The notes under the pieces: generated by a model
Database searches by the model: none
What the model saw: the letters and a program-made list of their open reading frames with translations, nothing else
Told to the model about the DNA's origin: nothing
Position numbers and translations under genes: made by a program
In this document: positions 41,301 through 50,097 of the stretch, in pieces
How positions within the stretch are numbered: position 1 is the stretch's first letter
Layout: each line of letters starts with the position of its first letter
DNA from: Methylovorus sp. MM2
Lineage (GTDB): Bacteria; Pseudomonadota; Gammaproteobacteria; Burkholderiales; Methylophilaceae
NCBI RefSeq assembly: GCF_001648895.1
Contig: NZ_LXUF01000001.1
Span: forward strand, 124,001-188,000
Reading direction: 5' to 3'
DNA: 64,000 nt

Positions 41301-44300
41301 ACCATAGATAGTGTTGGCATTGCTGTCACCAAGCAATCTATCTGCGAGAGCTGTGCCGCGCAGGTTCTGGATGTCTGTATATACATCTCCGGCTGCATGG
41401 CCAGTTGCTGTCACTGTCGCACCTGTTACGCTAAGCGCAGCCGCAGCATCTAGTACGGCTACTACACCGGTCGATGCGTGTTCATAGCTGGCCATGTTAT
41501 TGCCAGCCCCACCATTGAGTGTATCTGCACCATCCATACCTTCAAGCGTGTCATTATCCGCGCCGCCGTTTAAGATATTGGCATTCCCATCACCAATCAG
41601 TTGGTCGGCATAATTCGAGCCTTCAAGTATTTCGATACTGTTATAGGTATCTCCACCAGCGTGTCCGGTGGTCGTAACCAAGCCCGTGGTCATGCTGGCC
41701 ACTACACCTACTGTAGAGTGGATGTAGGTAACAGTATCTGTACCATTGTCGCCGTTAAATACATCAGAGCCGTTAAGGCCTTCCAAGGTGTCGTCGCCAT
41801 CGCCACCGCTTAAGATATTGGCATTATTGTCACCGTACAATGCGTCATGACCTATCGACCCGCTCAGGTTTTCAATGCTGTTATAGGTATCTCCAACCGC
41901 ATCCCCTGTCGATGTTATACCCGATACATCGGATAATTCAGCGATGATGCCTGTGCTACCCGCTGTGACGCCTGTGGCATGGGCGTAACTCGCCGTATCA
42001 CTGCCGATGCCGCCGTTCAGTACGTCCGCACCATCCATGCCCTCTAGAGTATCGTTGCCATCACCACCAGTAATAATGTTGGCGTTACCATCACCGATTA
42101 GTCGGTCATCATATACTGAGCCTAGCAGGTTCTGTATATTCGTGTAAACGTCTCCAACTGCATCTCCCGCAGTGGTGATATCTGATAATCCAGTAGTCAG
42201 TGTTGCCACAACGGGCGCGCCTGCATGCTCATAGCTTGCCGTGTTGTTGCCGTTGCCACCATCTAACGAGTCAGCACCGCCCAAGCCTTCGAGGGTGTCA
42301 TTGCTGTCACCACCGCTCAAAATATTGTTGTTGCTATCCCCAACGAGCTGGTCGGCATAATTTGACCCGGTAAGGTTTTCTATGCCTATATAGGTATCCC
42401 CTTGTGCGTCACCAGTAGCGGCAACAAGGCCAGTCGTCAATGAAGCTACGATGGCTGATGAGGCATGGATATAAGTGGCGGTATCGTTACCATCGCCACC
42501 ATTGAGCGTGTCATTGCCAGCTAGACCTTCCAGTGTGTCGTTGCCAGTATTGCCGGAAAGGTAATTTGCGCTGCTATTACCAATTAGGTAGTCGTTGAAT
42601 GTTGAGCCCTCAAGGGTTTCGATGCTGGTATAAACGTCACCAGCGGCATCTCCCGTAGTCGTCACTACTGGGCCGACAGCAAATGCCGTTGTAGTCATAT
42701 TGGCTACCACACCGACTCCGCCACCTAAATCAGCAGCGTGGATGTATGTCGCAGTATCGTTACCTGCACCGCCATCTAATGTATCTGCACCGTCCATGCC
42801 TTCAAGCGTATCGTTGCCACCACTACCACTTAAATAATTGGCAGTGCCATCTCCAATAAGATTGTCGTTATAGGTGGAGCCTTCCAACGTTTCGATGCTG
42901 ATGTAGGTATCGCCAGCGGCATCTCCGCTCGTAATAACAGTGGGGCCAGCACTGAAGGTCGACGTCATGCTTGCGATAACAGCGGCGGTTGAGTGTGTAT
43001 ACGTGGCGGTGTCATTACCTGCACCACCGTCAAGCACATCAGCACCACCCATACCTTCTAAAATATCGTTATTTGCATCGCCACTCAGGGTGTTGGCGCT
43101 AGCGTTACCAATTAGGTTGTCAGCGAGAGTAGAGCCATACAGATTCTCAATGCTGGTGTAGGTATCCCCGATAGCATCACCAGTGGCCGTTACTAATCCG
43201 GTGGTCAATGAAGCTGTCACCGGGCCTGTTGCATGGATGTAGGTGGCCGTGTCGGTTCCGTCGCCGCCATTCAAGGCATCTGCGCCACCAAGGCCTTCCA
43301 GTGTGTCGTCCCCAGCACCACCTAATAGCGTATTGGCGGTGGAAGTTCCGATTAGATAGTCTTTAAAAGCTGAGCCTTCTAGTGTTTCGATACTGATGTA
43401 AGTATCACCCGCAGCATCTCCTGTTGTGGTGACGCCTGATAGGCCTGTCGTCATACTGGCAACGACGCCGATACCACCACCCAGGTCTACCGCATGGGCG
43501 TAGCTTGCGGTGTCATTGCTAGCGGTGGTGCCGCCGTCTAGTGTATCTGCGCCTGCCATACCTTCTAATGTGTCATTGCCTGTGCCCCCGTTGATCGAGT
43601 TATCGCCTCCATCGCCGATCAGTTGATCGTTATAGGCTGACCCAAGCAGATTTTGGATGTTGGTATAGGAATCGCCTGCCGCATCACCTGTAGATGAGAT
43701 CAGGCTCGCAGTCAGCGAAGCGGCAACCCCTGCAGACGCATGGGCGTAACTTGCAGTGTTAGACCCCGTACCGCCGTCTAATGAATCGGCGCCAGCCAGC
43801 CCTTCCAATGTATCGTCACCACCTGCCCCGCTGATGCTGTTGGCATTGACATCACCGATCAGAAGGTCGTTTAAATTAGAGCCTTCTAGGTTTTCAATGC
43901 TGATATAGGTATCGCCATTAGCATCGCCTGATACCGTGACACCGGAAAGCCCGGTAGTAAGCGTTGCTACAACAGCACCGCTGGCATGTATGTAGCTAGC
44001 GGTATCGCTGCCATCGCTGCCGTTGAGCGTGTCGTTGCCAGCCAGCCCTTCCAGTGTATCGTTGCCGTCACCACCGTTGAGCAGATTGGCATTCGCATCA
44101 CCGATCAGATTATCATCAAGATCAGAGCCCAACAGATTGTCGATATTGATGTATATATCACCTGCGGCATCATTGGTATTGGTGACACCGATACTTGTGC
44201 TGAGTGAAGCCACTACGCCAGTAGTAGCATGTGCATAACTGGCTGTGTCGCTGCCTGCGGCTAAGCCACCGTCTAGCGTGTCAGCACCTACCAGCCCTTC

Positions 44301-47300
44301 TAGCGTGTCATTGCCTGCACCACCGGTGATTGAATTATTGCCAGCGTCTCCGATTAAAAGATCGGCATAACTGGAACCTAAGAGGTTTTCTATGTCGCTG
44401 TAGGTATCGCCATTAGCGTCGCCAGCGTTCGTCACACCAGCAAGCACTGTCAAGCTTGCCGTGACGGCTGCATTTGCGTGCTCATAACTTGCGGTATCGA
44501 TGCCGATGCCGCCGATAATAGAGTCGTTACTACCGCCCATGCCTTCCAGAGTATCGTTACCATCACCACCAGTCAGGACGTTGTTGCTGGAGTCACCGAT
44601 CAAGGTGTCATTATTGATTGAGCCGGTGAGATTCTGAATGTTGATATAAGTATCGCCTACCGCAGCTGCACCACTGAGTATGATAGAGCCGGAGGTGGTG
44701 AGTGAGGCGAGCACGGCAGTACCAGCATGTTCATAACTTGCGGTATTGGTGCCAGCGCCACCATTTAATGTATCAGCACCATTTAAGCCTTCTAATGTGT
44801 CGTTACCATCGCCGCCAAGTAATTGATTGGCTGAGTTGTTGCCAATGAGCTGGTCGTCGTAGTTGGAGCCTTCAAGTATCTCGATGTCTGTGTAGGTGTC
44901 ACCTGCAGCATCGTTTGTAGCTGTCACACCTGTAACGTTAATCAGGCTGGCGATGACCCCTATGCCGTTCCCTGAGACAGTTTCTAATGCAGTGCGATAC
45001 GATGCCATATCAGCAGTGCCATCACCACCATCGAGGGAGTCTGCGCCTACGCCACCAATGAGCGTATCGTTGCCTGTTCCACCAATAAGCGTATCGTTGC
45101 CATCAAGGCCGGTAAGAAAATCATTCCCAATTTCGCCTGATAATGCATTGGCATCATTGTTGCCAGTTAATGTGTCGTTATAAGCAGTACCTTGGAGGTT
45201 CTCAATATCAATAAGTGTGTCAGAGCCGTTGCCATTCGTAATCGCGCCAATGCCAGATGATAGGCTAGCGTTTACTGCACTTGAGGCGTGAAGGTAGCTT
45301 GCGGTATCAATATCGGCTCCGCCGTCCAATGTATCGTTACCTCCAATACCTTCTAGAGTGTCATTACCACCTAAGCCTTCTAAAGAGGTAGCACTTGCAT
45401 TCCCAATCAGGTAATCCGCCTGATTTGAGCCGATGATGTTTTGCAGATTGATATAGGTGTCGCCCGTTGCATCGCCAGTATTGACGATAGCAGCACCCAA
45501 TGCAGTGGTAAGCCCTGTTGTAAACGTGGCTGTTACCCCGGCAGCAGAGTGCTCAAAACTTAAGGTGTTGGTGCCAGTGCCGCCATCTAATGTGTCGGAT
45601 CCACCCATGCCCTCTAATGTATCATCGCCAACGAGGCCAAATATCTGGTTATTTAATTCATTGCCAATCAACTTATCTGCAAAGGCTGAGCCTTCCAGAT
45701 TCTCGATACCGGTAAACGAATCGCCTAAAGCATCGCCAGTACCGTCAGTTGGTGTAGTCATCGAAACAGTCAGCCCCGATGCTGAGTTACGATAAGATGC
45801 GGTATCTGTGCCAGCGCCACCATTCAGCACATCTGCATCAGCGTCCCCCACCAGTGTGTCATTGCCGTCACCACCCATGAGCGTATCGATACCGCTACCA
45901 CCATCTAGGCTGTCGTTGCCTTCATTGCCACTCAATGAATCGGTACCACTGCCACCCAGCAGTGTGTCGTTACCTGCATTACCATTGATTGTGTCGTTGC
46001 CATCACCGCCGCTGACAGAGTCGCGACCTGCACCAGCGCTGATATTGTCATCACCGATATTTCCATTGATATCGTATCCAACACCTCTTGCTGGCAAGAT
46101 GAATATCGGTTTTCCGCCTGACGTAACACCTAAATAATCAGCACTTGTAGCAGGGTCAATATAACTAAAAAATAAGGTACTATTGGATGGAAAATTGAAT
46201 TGGCCGGACTGACCATCCACCTGAGTCAATAATTGAAAACTTGCATTAAATCCAGATGTTACGCTATCTGGTGTCAGATTATATAAAACATTTAAATCAA
46301 TCGTGTAAGTACCGTCAGACTGTAGAGTAAATGCTGAAGTGTTAACTTCCCATTGGCCGTTGATGAACGAAACAGTATTGCTGGCACCACTTATATCTGT
46401 AAGTGAGAATCCTGGAGCTAATGGGCCGCTGCCATCAGCCACGCCAATTGTGACTGTATTTAGTGTGTCATAACCAGCAATAGATAAATGAAGTGTTTTG
46501 CTCCATTGTGTCGCACTGGCGAAATCTGTATTAAGGGCGATCGTGCTGCCACTGGTATTGGTAACATTGATTTGTTCACGAGTAGCCTGAGCTTCAGATG
46601 TAGAGTCAGAGGCACCTACTGGTAGATCTGTCCGGAATGACGGGTCAACCTTGAATTCGCTAGAAACGAACAACTGAGCCTGAATATCTGGCACACCGAT
46701 CGTGATGTCTCCAGGTGGTTGAATTTCTGGAATTTTAACGCCTACGCGGTATTGGGTAGGTTGGTCGACTCTGGGAGGAACGATAGAATCAAGGTTTTCA
46801 GTGTCATATCGCCCTGAACCACCGCTGCGGCCAATCGATGAAGAAGCGCTCATGGTTGAAGCTTTAGGCAGCGGAGAGGCAGGTGCGCTTGATGGTGCAG
46901 ACTGATTCAGCGCCAGCATCATGGAGGTGATATCGGCATCACTATCTGATTCGCCTGAGGCGCGCAGCTTGGTATCGATGTTCTCACTGATGATGCGCAG
47001 ACTGCCGCCATCAGCCGCATCCACATGGCCAACCTGTTTGAATAGGTCAGCAAGACTTTCTGTCTTGTCGTCAGCGAACAAGACCTTCTCAGATGTGCCC
47101 GCAATCGCGTCTAAGGCACCATTAGGGATGATGATATACGTGCCGTCAGCAAAACCAAGTACCAGATCAACGTCAGCAACATCAACAGACTTGAGCGCAC
47201 CGTGGCTCTCTTTTAGGTGAACGATGCCATCAGAATCAGGATTAACGCGTATGACCTTATTGACGACATTGTTCTTTTCGATAGGAACTTGTCGATTTTC

Positions 47301-47327
47301 GGTCACTGCTTTTTGTGTTATTGCCAT
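38319..47327 (-). CDS. Giant RTX adhesin, 3002 residues, type I secretion substrate
   Basis: The N-terminal 400 residues lack a Sec signal. They contain a BapA/LapA-like prefix (VRVNPDSDGIVHLKESHG, VLGFADGTYIIIPNG), a Ser/Pro linker and a beta-rich segment. From about residue 415 to 2870 there are hundreds of Ca2+-binding RTX nonapeptides (GGxGNDTLx), organised between about residues 500 and 2065 into some 19 tandem units of about 85 residues. The C-terminal ~100 residues (LSILGAASNDTFSIDL, then NETYTIYNSSN) are a typical uncleaved type I signal. Such proteins mediate surface attachment or biofilm. No LapG-type TAAG site was spotted. A strong AAGGAG precedes the ATG. Confidence 0.93.
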   Translation of the reverse strand: MAITQKAVTENRQVPIEKNNVVNKVIRVNPDSDGIVHLKESHGALKSVDVADVDLVLGFADGTYIIIPNGALDAIAGTSEKVLFADDKTESLADLFKQVGHVDAADGGSLRIISENIDTKLRASGESDSDADITSMMLALNQSAPSSAPASPLPKASTMSASSSIGRSGGSGRYDTENLDSIVPPRVDQPTQYRVGVKIPEIQPPGDITIGVPDIQAQLFVSSEFKVDPSFRTDLPVGASDSTSEAQATREQINVTNTSGSTIALNTDFASATQWSKTLHLSIAGYDTLNTVTIGVADGSGPLAPGFSLTDISGASNTVSFINGQWEVNTSAFTLQSDGTYTIDLNVLYNLTPDSVTSGFNASFQLLTQVDGQSGQFNFPSNSTLFFSYIDPATSADYLGVTSGGKPIFILPARGVGYDINGNIGDDNISAGAGRDSVSGGDGNDTINGNAGNDTLLGGSGTDSLSGNEGNDSLDGGSGIDTLMGGDGNDTLVGDADADVLNGGAGTDTASYRNSASGLTVSMTTPTDGTGDALGDSFTGIENLEGSAFADKLIGNELNNQIFGLVGDDTLEGMGGSDTLDGGTGTNTLSFEHSAAGVTATFTTGLTTALGAAIVNTGDATGDTYINLQNIIGSNQADYLIGNASATSLEGLGGNDTLEGIGGNDTLDGGADIDTASYLHASSAVNASLSSGIGAITNGNGSDTLIDIENLQGTAYNDTLTGNNDANALSGEIGNDFLTGLDGNDTLIGGTGNDTLIGGVGADSLDGGDGTADMASYRTALETVSGNGIGVIASLINVTGVTATNDAAGDTYTDIEILEGSNYDDQLIGNNSANQLLGGDGNDTLEGLNGADTLNGGAGTNTASYEHAGTAVLASLTTSGSIILSGAAAVGDTYINIQNLTGSINNDTLIGDSSNNVLTGGDGNDTLEGMGGSNDSIIGGIGIDTASYEHANAAVTASLTVLAGVTNAGDANGDTYSDIENLLGSSYADLLIGDAGNNSITGGAGNDTLEGLVGADTLDGGLAAGSDTASYAHATTGVVASLSTSIGVTNTNDAAGDIYINIDNLLGSDLDDNLIGDANANLLNGGDGNDTLEGLAGNDTLNGSDGSDTASYIHASGAVVATLTTGLSGVTVSGDANGDTYISIENLEGSNLNDLLIGDVNANSISGAGGDDTLEGLAGADSLDGGTGSNTASYAHASAGVAASLTASLISSTGDAAGDSYTNIQNLLGSAYNDQLIGDGGDNSINGGTGNDTLEGMAGADTLDGGTTASNDTASYAHAVDLGGGIGVVASMTTGLSGVTTTGDAAGDTYISIETLEGSAFKDYLIGTSTANTLLGGAGDDTLEGLGGADALNGGDGTDTATYIHATGPVTASLTTGLVTATGDAIGDTYTSIENLYGSTLADNLIGNASANTLSGDANNDILEGMGGADVLDGGAGNDTATYTHSTAAVIASMTSTFSAGPTVITSGDAAGDTYISIETLEGSTYNDNLIGDGTANYLSGSGGNDTLEGMDGADTLDGGAGNDTATYIHAADLGGGVGVVANMTTTAFAVGPVVTTTGDAAGDVYTSIETLEGSTFNDYLIGNSSANYLSGNTGNDTLEGLAGNDTLNGGDGNDTATYIHASSAIVASLTTGLVAATGDAQGDTYIGIENLTGSNYADQLVGDSNNNILSGGDSNDTLEGLGGADSLDGGNGNNTASYEHAGAPVVATLTTGLSDITTAGDAVGDVYTNIQNLLGSVYDDRLIGDGNANIITGGDGNDTLEGMDGADVLNGGIGSDTASYAHATGVTAGSTGIIAELSDVSGITSTGDAVGDTYNSIENLSGSIGHDALYGDNNANILSGGDGDDTLEGLNGSDVFNGDNGTDTVTYIHSTVGVVASMTTGLVTTTGHAGGDTYNSIEILEGSNYADQLIGDGNANILNGGADNDTLEGMDGADTLNGGAGNNMASYEHASTGVVAVLDAAAALSVTGATVTATGHAAGDVYTDIQNLRGTALADRLLGDSNANTIYGGASGDTLEGLDGNDVLYGEAGDDTLIGGAGADALDGSTGTDIASYRYATTGVTASLITPASNTDEAIGDTYVNVEGLEGSAFADNLTGDDNANILIGAVGNDTLTGGVGNDTLYGDAGIDTANFAGLAAVTVVLDATGNGTATSASGNDTLFSIENLIGTSLNDAFTMGVLPAAGTGGVIDGGNGTDTVIYNVGTTQVVANLTTGVVNGQTVLSNIENLTGASGNDSLTGTTTANALVGNDGDDTLIGAGGNDTLTGGNGVDTASFVGLGALTVVLNASGTGTATVTGTGSGTSTLTTIENIIGTGGNDSITLAVLPTATTGGIVDGAAGTDTLIYTVGTTAVVADLGTGIVNGVAGRALNIENLTTANGNDSITGSTVANILIANDGDDTVDGGDGNDTIDAGNGNDSVLGGNGTDSITAGAGNDYVDGGVANDTIIGGTGLDTLYGGDGADLIYGGNDTLGTDSGFNSIYGGDGNDTIYGGNNGNLIYGDNLDGTGTGNDSIIGGSAIDTIYGGLGNDWLEGGSGTIADTLYGGDGDDTLTGGAGADSIEGGSDNDTARYTSAVYVQLTGTGIMAALGSYDVTTGGESTIAGSIAYTGDAVGDTLTNIENLLVTAGNSFLIGDAGANILTGGTGNDTLEGMAGNDALNGGTGTNTVTYIHSSTAVNASLATGSATVTGGNSAGVDTLTNINHLIGTYYNDGLTGDGNANILRGGAGDDTLTGNNGADSLYGGIGNDTVYGGADITGTGDGNDLIYGGQGADLMYGGAGNDIIYGDDSATGGTGTGNDTIYGGAGTDSILGGDGNDSIIGDAGNDTLDGGNGADWIDARGGKDSVTGGAGNDTIYGSVDASGGPNFNERFTSVNAGADNDTLVLSGFVGGQVYSLSTLTGIVTQVENINIKDDGIQTDFHVDSASILSISNSTAGTLANPALSILGAASNDTFSIDLTSGQYVRDSSNALVSVSNLGGAANETYTIYNSSNTALATVHWQAS
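41130..45830 (-). repeat. About 19 tandem coding repeats of ~257 bp in the adhesin gene
   Basis: The recurring T-A-S/T-Y-x-H-A block recurs about every 240-290 nt, at roughly 45784, 45548, 45285, 44992, 44727, 44480, 44230, 43985, 43740, 43492, 43232, 42993, 42738, 42463, 42222, 41977, 41715, 41477 and 41158 (average about 257 nt). Each unit carries one NDTLEG-type Ca2+ block, the SYxHA strand, a VxASLTT strand, GDAxGDTY and IENLxGS. The nucleotide sequences of the units differ noticeably, so the array is old rather than freshly expanded. Confidence 0.85.
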
Positions 47328-47433
47328 GATTCTGTACTCCTTGGTTCAAGCAAACTGGGCTACTGAAAGTTCAGTGGCCCTATGCATTGACGTGCTGCTA
47401 TGAAAATAGTTTAACCCTACTCAACATTAACGG

Positions 47434-48762
47434 TTACTTTCTTAATTCCTGAAGCAAACTTTCCATCACAGCGCGTTGCTCTGAAGGGGAGAAGCGCGCC
47501 ATCATCTCTGTAATCGCTGTGCGTAGCTCAATCGAGTCATCTGTCATTCGCGTCAACATATCACTCATTTTCGATAAGTCATTACCCTGACGTGCAGTAG
47601 TCTGAATCAGTTCGGTAAAGTGTTCATTCAACTGCGTCAACATGTCTGCATTGCCGCGCTCCATCAGACCCAAAATGGTACCAAGCTGACGACCCACACG
47701 TTGCAATTCACCACGGAACTGCGAAACTGATTCATTATGGTCGGCCATCGCGCGCATCATTTCGTTACGTTGTTTACCAAAATTATCTAGCTCAGCTTGT
47801 AGTGCACGGTCTTGCAAGCGTGAAGATTCGCTTAGGCGTTCTTCAATACGGCGTAATACACGTACTTCTTCTGTTGCGATCTCACGGCGGAATTTAGCTT
47901 CAGCCGGATCCATCTCGATTAATCGGCCAGCACTACCACCAACGCCATCTGTGCCGCCTTCTCCACCCACTGCACCGGATTGAAGTGCTGTCTTGCTGTA
48001 GGCGAAACCTTCTTGTTGCGCTAGCGCATGCTCAATATGCTGAGCAACTTCCGAGCCAAGTAGTGACATGACTTCTTGTGAACAGCGGCGCACGGAAACC
48101 ATCATGAAACCGAGAATGATAGAACCCATCAAACCGTACATAGAGGCAGAGAAAGCGATACCCATAGAGCGCATCGGTGCCTTCATGCGAGCGACCATAT
48201 CGCGGAATACGTCGATTGGGTTATCTACACCCACATTCACTGTAGAGAAACTGGAAATCAGAGAGGCAATGTCATCCAACGTGGCCAATAGGCCGATAAA
48301 CGTACCTAGCAGGCCCATCCCGACCAATAGGCTGGTCAAGAATTGCGGCAGTGCATTACGGTTATTGAGGCGTGAGGCTGCATTATTTAATTCATTCTCT
48401 AGCGCAATCTGTTCTTGATGGCTGATATTACGGTTTGTTGAAGCAGCCATCATGCGCATGACATAAGCAGTGTCTACGTCATAATCGATAGCGCGTGCTT
48501 GCAAACGTTCTGCATCATCTCCTTCGCGTACTGCTGTCGTAAATTCATCAAGTTTGGCACCTTCTTGCATCAAACGCCGTACGTTGGCGAGGATAAGTAA
48601 CCCGCCCATGATCGTGATGACGAAGATCGCGTAGTTGATCTGGGGGTGAGGGTTCTCCGCTAGCGTATTGGCAATCTGCTTATGGTAGATTGCCGCACCT
48701 ATCAGCAGCAGAATGAACGGCAGCGATGTGTATAGATAGTAGATTCTTAAACGCTTCAGCAT
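47434..48762 (-). CDS. MotA/TolQ/ExbB-like proton channel subunit with long coiled-coil tail
   Basis: The 442-residue inner-membrane protein has four predicted helices (about 9-27, 43-63, 141-162, 200-226). The third and fourth match MotA/ExbB channel helices (GLLGTFIGLLATL and MGIAFSASMYGLMGSIILG). A long cytoplasmic tail (about 285-440) is predicted coiled coil (EERLSESSRLQDRALQAELD and similar). Its MotB-like partner is two genes upstream (50097-50828), split from it by the HlyD gene. The family turns proton flow into mechanical work or energises envelope machines. Here it probably drives or gates adhesin export or display, as proposed for SiiB of Salmonella SPI-4. That role is inference from context. 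Confidence 0.85.
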   Translation of the reverse strand: MLKRLRIYYLYTSLPFILLLIGAAIYHKQIANTLAENPHPQINYAIFVITIMGGLLILANVRRLMQEGAKLDEFTTAVREGDDAERLQARAIDYDVDTAYVMRMMAASTNRNISHQEQIALENELNNAASRLNNRNALPQFLTSLLVGMGLLGTFIGLLATLDDIASLISSFSTVNVGVDNPIDVFRDMVARMKAPMRSMGIAFSASMYGLMGSIILGFMMVSVRRCSQEVMSLLGSEVAQHIEHALAQQEGFAYSKTALQSGAVGGEGGTDGVGGSAGRLIEMDPAEAKFRREIATEEVRVLRRIEERLSESSRLQDRALQAELDNFGKQRNEMMRAMADHNESVSQFRGELQRVGRQLGTILGLMERGNADMLTQLNEHFTELIQTTARQGNDLSKMSDMLTRMTDDSIELRTAITEMMARFSPSEQRAVMESLLQELRK

Positions 48763-48798
48763 GGACGCTTACCTTTAACAAATAATCTTTTCATAAAT

Positions 48799-50097
48799 TT
48801 AACGTGGGTCCTTAAAGACCCTGTCACTAAAACGCAGCATGGGTGAAATAAGATAGGAAAGCACAGTGCGCTTGCCTACGACAATATCGGCTGTCACCGA
48901 CATGCCTGGTGAAATCGGCCCTGCACTCTTCCCTAGCTTGATGTCTTTGATACTGCCTGCATCAACTCTCACTCTGTAATAGCGTCCTTCATGTTCATCC
49001 ATTAATGTGTCAGCACTTACTTCTGTCACATGGCCTGGTAGCGCGCCGTAAGTTGCGTAATCAAAGGCGCCAACGCGTATTCTTGCTGGTAGCCCGCTGC
49101 GTAGATTGGCGCGATCATCTGGTCGTGCACGAGTTTCCACGACAATGCGTTGATCTTCAGGTGTGATCTCCATTAAAGGTTCACCCGGCCTTACTACGCC
49201 GCCAACGGTCGATACCATGAGCCTATTCACGAAACCGCCTACAGGTGCACGTACGATATTGCGATCCAGCCGATCTTCATTGGTCTTGAATTCCATGCTG
49301 GATTTTTGCAGTTCTGCTCTCACCATCGTCATATCCGAAGACGCATCTGAGCGAAAACGTGCCCATAATTCACTGACTTTCGATTCCGTTTCGGCGAGAG
49401 CTGCCCTTAATCGTGGCAATGCAGCATCCGCTTCTTTAAGCTGTGACTCCATGCGCTCTAAGCGACTAGCCGTATCCAGCAATTCCATTCTTGACGCAGC
49501 CCCATTCTTATTCAGGCCCTCTATCAGGCGGAACTGTTGCCGTGCCAACTCAAGCTCAGTTGCCAAGTTGCGCTGCCGTGTTTCGATTTCAGCAATCTCA
49601 CCGCGTTTTTGTGCGCTTTGGTCGCGCAGCACGCGTGACTCTTCATTCACACGCGAAAGCCGGGCTTGTAATGCCGCAGACTCCGCTTGGCGAACATCCT
49701 GATCGGTAAGATCGGATGGAAAGTCAATCGTGCTTTGTCCGCGTGACTCAGCCAGTAAGCGCGCTTCACGACCGCGCAGCGCATCACGCTTGGTGCGCTC
49801 TTGCCCCAAGTCTGAGCGTGCTTTAATGTCTGACAGTTCCATCAATGGTTGGCTAGCCTTAACAATTTCGCCCTCTTGAACCAATATCGTCCGGACAATT
49901 CCGCCTTCTAAATGCTGCACGATCTGCGATTTTCCTGCGGGCACTACACGCCCTACGGTTCTTACGATGACATCCACTTTCGCCAGCGATGACCAGATCA
50001 ACAATATCAGCACGCCTGAAGCGGTGATCAGCACAAACGCACGCTGCGGCGTCATCTCAGTCCGTTGCTGTTGCAGCCATTGCTTAAATCCAGCCAT
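48799..50097 (-). CDS. Type I secretion periplasmic adaptor (HlyD/LapC family)
   Basis: The 432-residue membrane-fusion protein has one N-terminal transmembrane helix (ITASGVLILLIWSSLA), the lipoyl-type half motif VGRVVPAGKSQIVQHLEGGIV, a long alpha-helical hairpin (about residues 90-260) and C-terminal beta-barrel segments (VRAPVGGFVNRLMVSTVGGVV, then SPGMSVTADIVVGKRTVLSYL). It bridges the ABC exporter and the TolC-like channel. Its ATG overlaps the MotB-like stop as TAATG, so it is translationally coupled to the stator component, supporting a shared machine. Confidence 0.93.
   Translation of the reverse strand: MAGFKQWLQQQRTEMTPQRAFVLITASGVLILLIWSSLAKVDVIVRTVGRVVPAGKSQIVQHLEGGIVRTILVQEGEIVKASQPLMELSDIKARSDLGQERTKRDALRGREARLLAESRGQSTIDFPSDLTDQDVRQAESAALQARLSRVNEESRVLRDQSAQKRGEIAEIETRQRNLATELELARQQFRLIEGLNKNGAASRMELLDTASRLERMESQLKEADAALPRLRAALAETESKVSELWARFRSDASSDMTMVRAELQKSSMEFKTNEDRLDRNIVRAPVGGFVNRLMVSTVGGVVRPGEPLMEITPEDQRIVVETRARPDDRANLRSGLPARIRVGAFDYATYGALPGHVTEVSADTLMDEHEGRYYRVRVDAGSIKDIKLGKSAGPISPGMSVTADIVVGKRTVLSYLISPMLRFSDRVFKDPR

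Noticed and set aside
38319-46140. Plus-strand open frames inside the adhesin gene and periodic repeats that might look like CRISPR
   Set aside because: The Ser/Pro/Val-rich plus-strand frames are mirror images of the Gly/Asp/Asn repeats on the coding strand. The ~257-bp periodicity is far too long for CRISPR and follows codons of the minus-strand protein.
38319-47327. LapG-type periplasmic cleavage site in the adhesin N-terminus
   Set aside because: I looked for a TAAG-like site in the first 150 residues and found none. No LapG or LapD homologue is encoded in the window.
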